In this document: one piece after another, positions 61,397 to 64,000 of the stretch
Position numbering within the stretch: position 1 is the first letter of the stretch
Layout of the letters: each line of letters begins with the position of its first letter
Source: Paracoccus sp. JM45
GTDB lineage: Bacteria > Pseudomonadota > Alphaproteobacteria > Rhodobacterales > Rhodobacteraceae
Direction: 5' to 3'
Length of the DNA stretch: 64,000 bases
NCBI RefSeq assembly: GCF_003590715.1
Contig: NZ_QQVY01000001.1
Location: forward strand, 124,001-188,000
The notes under the pieces: generated by a model
What the model saw: the letters and a program-made list of their open reading frames with translations, nothing else
What the model was told of the DNA's origin: nothing
Databases searched by the model: none
Translations under genes and position numbers: made by a program

Positions 61397-61413
61397 CCTG
61401 CGTCCCGCGACGG

Positions 61414-61450
61414 CCGGGGGATTTTGCATCCCCCGGACCCCCTGCGGTCC
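61414..61450. terminator. double hairpin between doeD and the convergent mobA-like gene
   Basis: CCGGGGGAT/ATCCCCCGG (61414-61436) followed by GGACC/GGTCC (61435-61450). No T-run. This CCGGGGG-type element between convergent genes is a common Rhodobacterales intergenic hairpin. Confidence 0.55.
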
Positions 61451-61455
61451 GGTGT

Positions 61456-62001
61456 TCAATCGAACCTTGCCAATTGGTCAGGCGTATCGATATCGCCCAG
61501 CAGATCAGGTGCATGAATAAGCGCATCTGCCGGCAGGTTCTTCAAAAGGCGACCAGCACCTTGGTCGCCCTTCAGCATTTGCAGATCGGCAATACGGCTA
61601 CGGGGAAAACAGGCAGGAGGCAGCGGTGATATGCCGTCATGGCTGGCCGCAATCTGCTGGTCGGTTGTCAGGGCAAGGATCGCTGTCAGATGTGCGGCGG
61701 TCACCAAAGGCATATCACCAAGCGCGACCAGCAGCCGGTCCGGATTTTGCGCCGCAATAAGCCCTGCGCGCAAACTGTCGGATTGCAGGCTTTGATTGAT
61801 ACGAATGATCTCAAAACCCTGCAAATGGTCAGCAACAGCATCGCTGGCCACAATCGCAATGCGACGATCAAGGTTGGTGGCAAGCATCGCTTTTACAGCA
61901 TGGGTGACCAAAGGCCGACCATGATAAACTGCCAGCAGTTTGTCATCCGGCCCGAAACGCCGCGACGCGCCCGCAGCCAGCAACAAGCCGGTACGGGTCA
62001 T
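61456..62001 (-). CDS. MobA-like NTP transferase (molybdenum cofactor cytidylyl/guanylyltransferase family)
   Basis: 181 residues. N-terminal LLLAAGASRRFGPDDKLLAVYHGRPLV is the nucleotide-binding loop; LLVALGDMPLV carries the metal-binding Asp. With the overlapping XdhC gene upstream it probably prepares Mo cofactor for a xanthine dehydrogenase/CO dehydrogenase-type enzyme encoded elsewhere. Cytidylyl versus guanylyl specificity cannot be read. Confidence 0.85.
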   Translation of the reverse strand: MTRTGLLLAAGASRRFGPDDKLLAVYHGRPLVTHAVKAMLATNLDRRIAIVASDAVADHLQGFEIIRINQSLQSDSLRAGLIAAQNPDRLLVALGDMPLVTAAHLTAILALTTDQQIAASHDGISPLPPACFPRSRIADLQMLKGDQGAGRLLKNLPADALIHAPDLLGDIDTPDQLARFD

Positions 62002-62825
62002 CCGATCAGGGCTTCGTATTCCGACAAAATTTCGGTCAGGGTCGAGGCGGCGATCAGGCGCGGGTCGCGACCCTGCGCCACAACGCCGATAGGGCCGCGT
62101 ATACGGTCAAGTTCAGGCGTGGCCACCCCTTCAAGCATCAGTGATTGCAAACGGGCATTCTGCGCGCGACGGGACCCTAAAGCGCCGATATAGAAAGCGT
62201 CGGATGCCACTGCGCGCTTCAACGCAGGCATTTCGCGGTCGTGGTCGTGGAACAGCGTGACAACAGCGCTGTGGGCGTCAGGCGTTGCCTCGGTTCCCAG
62301 ACAAGGGAAACCAAGCGCATTGACCAGCTGGGTCAGGGCCATCGCCTCATCCCCCTCGCCGTGGATCTGGAACGCGGGCGGTGGCGGCAAGGTCATCTGG
62401 AAGCCCTGCCCTTGGGTGCTTCGACGGGGCATGCCGCTTTCGAGGTCGATGTTCCAATGGCCGACACGGCGGCGGATGCGATCATCCCAGATGGCAGAGA
62501 GCCAATCCGCGCAAGGCGCATGGATCAATGCGATCTGGACCTGCCCGCCGCACGGCAGAGGCAGATCAATCGGGCCACCGTCACCATAGGTCAGGCGCGT
62601 GACAGGACCGACAAAATCCAGATGTGCGGCAATATCGGCGTCTATGCACCCTGCCCCCAATCGACCAACCCGCATTCCATCCGGCCAAAGCGCCATCATC
62701 GCCCCGGGACGGCGGGGGAAACCGCCTTTGGCATCGATCAGAATTGCCAGCGAACCACCCGGACGGGCCAGAAGCGCCTTTACGGGACATTCGGCAGCAG
62801 CTGAAACAGGCAGGGACATGGTCAT
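61998..62825 (-). CDS. XdhC-family molybdenum cofactor insertion chaperone
   Basis: About 275 residues; starts at 62819, 62825 or 62861 are all possible and none has a strong ribosome site. The N-terminal XdhC/CoxI domain has GCIDADIAAHL and LPCGGQVQIALI; the C-terminal Rossmann domain has FYIGALGSRRAQNARL and RIRGPIGVVAQGRDP. It binds and inserts sulfurated Mo cofactor. It overlaps the MobA-like gene by 4 nt. Confidence 0.86.
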   Translation of the reverse strand: MTMSLPVSAAAECPVKALLARPGGSLAILIDAKGGFPRRPGAMMALWPDGMRVGRLGAGCIDADIAAHLDFVGPVTRLTYGDGGPIDLPLPCGGQVQIALIHAPCADWLSAIWDDRIRRRVGHWNIDLESGMPRRSTQGQGFQMTLPPPPAFQIHGEGDEAMALTQLVNALGFPCLGTEATPDAHSAVVTLFHDHDREMPALKRAVASDAFYIGALGSRRAQNARLQSLMLEGVATPELDRIRGPIGVVAQGRDPRLIAASTLTEILSEYEALIG

Positions 62826-62960
62826 AAAAGCAATCCGCAAGGCAGGGGAACGGGTATGCAACGCATCCTGCCCGTATAAAGATGCAACAAAAGCGCCGCA
62901 TAGCGCATTTTCAAGATCAGGCCTGACTCTAGCAGTCTATTGTTAACAAAATATGAAAAG

Positions 62961-62999
62961 CGAAATGGGCCGCAATCCTGACGGATGCGACCCATTTCG
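62961..62999 (-). terminator. intrinsic terminator of rpmG
   Basis: A long stem CGAAATGGG/CCCATTTCG with an inner CGCAATCC/GGATGCG pairing, 22 nt past the rpmG stop, followed on the minus strand by CTTTTCATATTTTG. Confidence 0.8.
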
Positions 63000-63021
63000 A
63001 CATAGTGCAGAAAGTAAGATC

Positions 63022-63189
63022 TTACTTGATCTTGCCTTCTTTGTATTCGACGTGCTGACGAACAACCGGGTCGTACTTACGCACGGACATTTTTTCGGTC
63101 ATCGTACGGGCGTTCTTCTTGGTCACGTAGAAGTGGCCAGTGCCGGCGGTCGAGTTCAGCCGGATCTTGATGGTGGTCGGCTTCGCCAT
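63022..63189 (-). CDS. rpmG: 50S ribosomal protein L33
   Basis: 55 residues: [20 protein letters not shown], then [20 protein letters not shown] and [15 protein letters not shown]. This is the zinc-free (C-minus) form of L33, with no cysteines. Full length for the family, own terminator downstream. Short enough to be missed by ORF length cut-offs. Confidence 0.96.
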   Translation of the reverse strand: MAKPTTIKIRLNSTAGTGHFYVTKKNARTMTEKMSVRKYDPVVRQHVEYKEGKIK

Positions 63190-63523
63190 GTGTATCGCTC
63201 CTGCTTCGGGGCAATCGCGCGCCGCAAACCCCGTGGAATTCTGTGTTGAAGCCGCCTTTTAGCCTGAGATGCGCCAGAGTCAACCAGCAAAGCGCCAAAA
63301 CATCGTAAAAGGCGCAAGATTGACGCGAATAGACAAAGCAATGCGTCGCCTCTGCCTGCAATGCAGAATACCGGATGATATGGCATGGGATAAGACTGTC
63401 ACCCATACGTCCGGCACGTGTCACCCTTCCTGTTGTCCTGATATCATAGGTTTAGACACCAAAGACCCTGCGAAAACCGACCTTCGTTCCGGCATGTCCG
63501 GCAAGCTGAAGATTGATGCCAGC
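63190..63523. other. intergenic region without recognisable gene
   Basis: 334 nt between rpmG and the diguanylate cyclase gene. It must hold the rpmG promoter. Open frames on both strands here show no family resemblance or ribosome sites, and I see no tRNA or clear repeat. Confidence 0.5.
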
Positions 63524-64000
63524 CTACCCCGCTTCCCGAGTCTGTTCGATTTCGACCGTGGCTTTCGGTAATTCGATGACATGGCCGGTAACTTGATTCC
63601 GCCCCGTGCGCTTGCCCTGATACAGCATTGCATCAGCGGTCGATATCCAAAGCTCCATCGAAAGATCGGGTGCGCTGCGGCCCGTGGCCACGCCGATACT
63701 GATTGTCACCACCGGACTGACGCCCGAGCCGCTGTGCGGAATACCCAGATCCTCGATCTGGCGGCGGATATCCTCGGCCACCTCCAATGCGCCGTCATGG
63801 TCGGTTCTGGGAAGGATGCAGGCAAATTCTTCGCCTCCATAGCGCAGGCAGGCGTCATCATTGCGCCGCATCGCCCCGCGCAGGGTAAGGGCCACCAGGC
63901 GCAGACAGTTATCGCCCTCCAAATGACCATAGATATCGTTGAACTGCTTGAAAAAATCGATGTCCATCATGATGAATGACAGCCATTCCCCGTCCCGCGA
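63524..64000 (-). CDS. Diguanylate cyclase GGDEF domain protein (N-terminus outside window)
   Basis: C-terminal 158 codons of an open frame that runs off the right edge. Visible: the start of the GGDEF domain (MMDIDFFKQFNDIYGHLEGD), the active-site loop RYGGEEFACIL and, five residues before it, RNDD, which fits the RxxD inhibitory site. It should make cyclic di-GMP with product feedback. The sensory N-terminus is not in view. Short tail after the domain ends EIEQTREAG. Confidence 0.92.
   Translation of the reverse strand, partial: SRDGEWLSFIMMDIDFFKQFNDIYGHLEGDNCLRLVALTLRGAMRRNDDACLRYGGEEFACILPRTDHDGALEVAEDIRRQIEDLGIPHSGSGVSPVVTISIGVATGRSAPDLSMELWISTADAMLYQGKRTGRNQVTGHVIELPKATVEIEQTREAG

Noticed and set aside
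63269..63571. 100-codon plus-strand frame between rpmG and the diguanylate cyclase gene
   Set aside because: No ribosome site, overlaps the 3' end of the cyclase gene antisense, and no family pattern.
1..64000. CRISPR arrays, insertion sequences, tRNA or rRNA genes
   Set aside because: No regularly spaced repeats, transposase frames, cloverleaf sequences or rRNA segments were recognised in reading the window.

Overview
The window looks like a chromosomal segment of a Rhodobacterales alphaproteobacterium (Paracoccaceae/Roseobacter type). It is GC-rich and densely packed, with many 1-8 nt gene overlaps. Supporting markers are a class I lysyl-tRNA synthetase, the lapA-like/ihfB/rpsA block, the actP-DUF4212-acsA acetate block, a complete Rhodobacter-type gene transfer agent (GTA) cluster next to cysE, and a full ectoine/hydroxyectoine catabolic cluster.

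Layout. 1-6.9 kb: housekeeping genes (rsmC-like methyltransferase cut by the left edge, clpS, a SPOR-tailed D,D-carboxypeptidase, ychF, trpA, a GNAT acetyltransferase, a TerB-J-domain protein, a small secreted protein). 6.8-15.6 kb: an acetate and signalling block on the minus strand. It reads acsA, then DUF4212, actP, a cNMP/CBS/DUF294 nucleotidyltransferase, a small membrane protein, a stand-alone receiver and a membrane-anchored PAS-DEDDh exonuclease; the last four genes overlap. 15.9-18.2 kb: an isolated beta-helix tail-fibre gene resembling the unlinked GTA fibre gene of Rhodobacter capsulatus. 18.3-26.5 kb: lysS, a TerB protein, dacB-nadD, a 5'-nucleotidase, DUF952-pyrD, cysE. 26.5-41.2 kb: the GTA operon g1 to g15 plus a DUF2793 gene, all on the minus strand and apparently intact. 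No integrase, repressor, replication or lysis genes accompany it. 41.5-46.7 kb: trpF, a LapA-domain protein, ihfB, rpsA, a metallophosphoesterase and a lipid kinase-like protein.

46.8-48.4 kb is a decayed formate dehydrogenase locus. fdhD is intact, but fdsD has lost its start and carries a nonsense codon and a frameshift, only the broken 3' end of the catalytic subunit gene is left, and a LysR regulator is reduced to fragments. 48.5-61.4 kb is the ectoine cluster: enuR, uehABC (TRAP importer), eutABC, doeA and doeB on the minus strand, and doeX, doeC and doeD on the plus strand. Together they cover uptake, hydroxyectoine conversion, ring opening, deacetylation, transamination and oxidation to aspartate. 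61.4-64 kb: a MobA-like/XdhC pair, rpmG (L33) and a diguanylate cyclase cut by the right edge.

Main points of interest. (1) Upstream of GTA g1 there is a sigma70-like promoter overlapped by TAAGGT-type repeats, followed by a strong intrinsic terminator inside the predicted leader. (2) Hairpins flank the GTA capsid gene. (3) A putative nucleotide-signalling module (DUF294 transferase, receiver, PAS-exonuclease) is attached to acetate uptake. (4) The formate dehydrogenase locus is decayed and has an 11-C tract at a frame break. (5) The ectoine cluster contains candidate operators.
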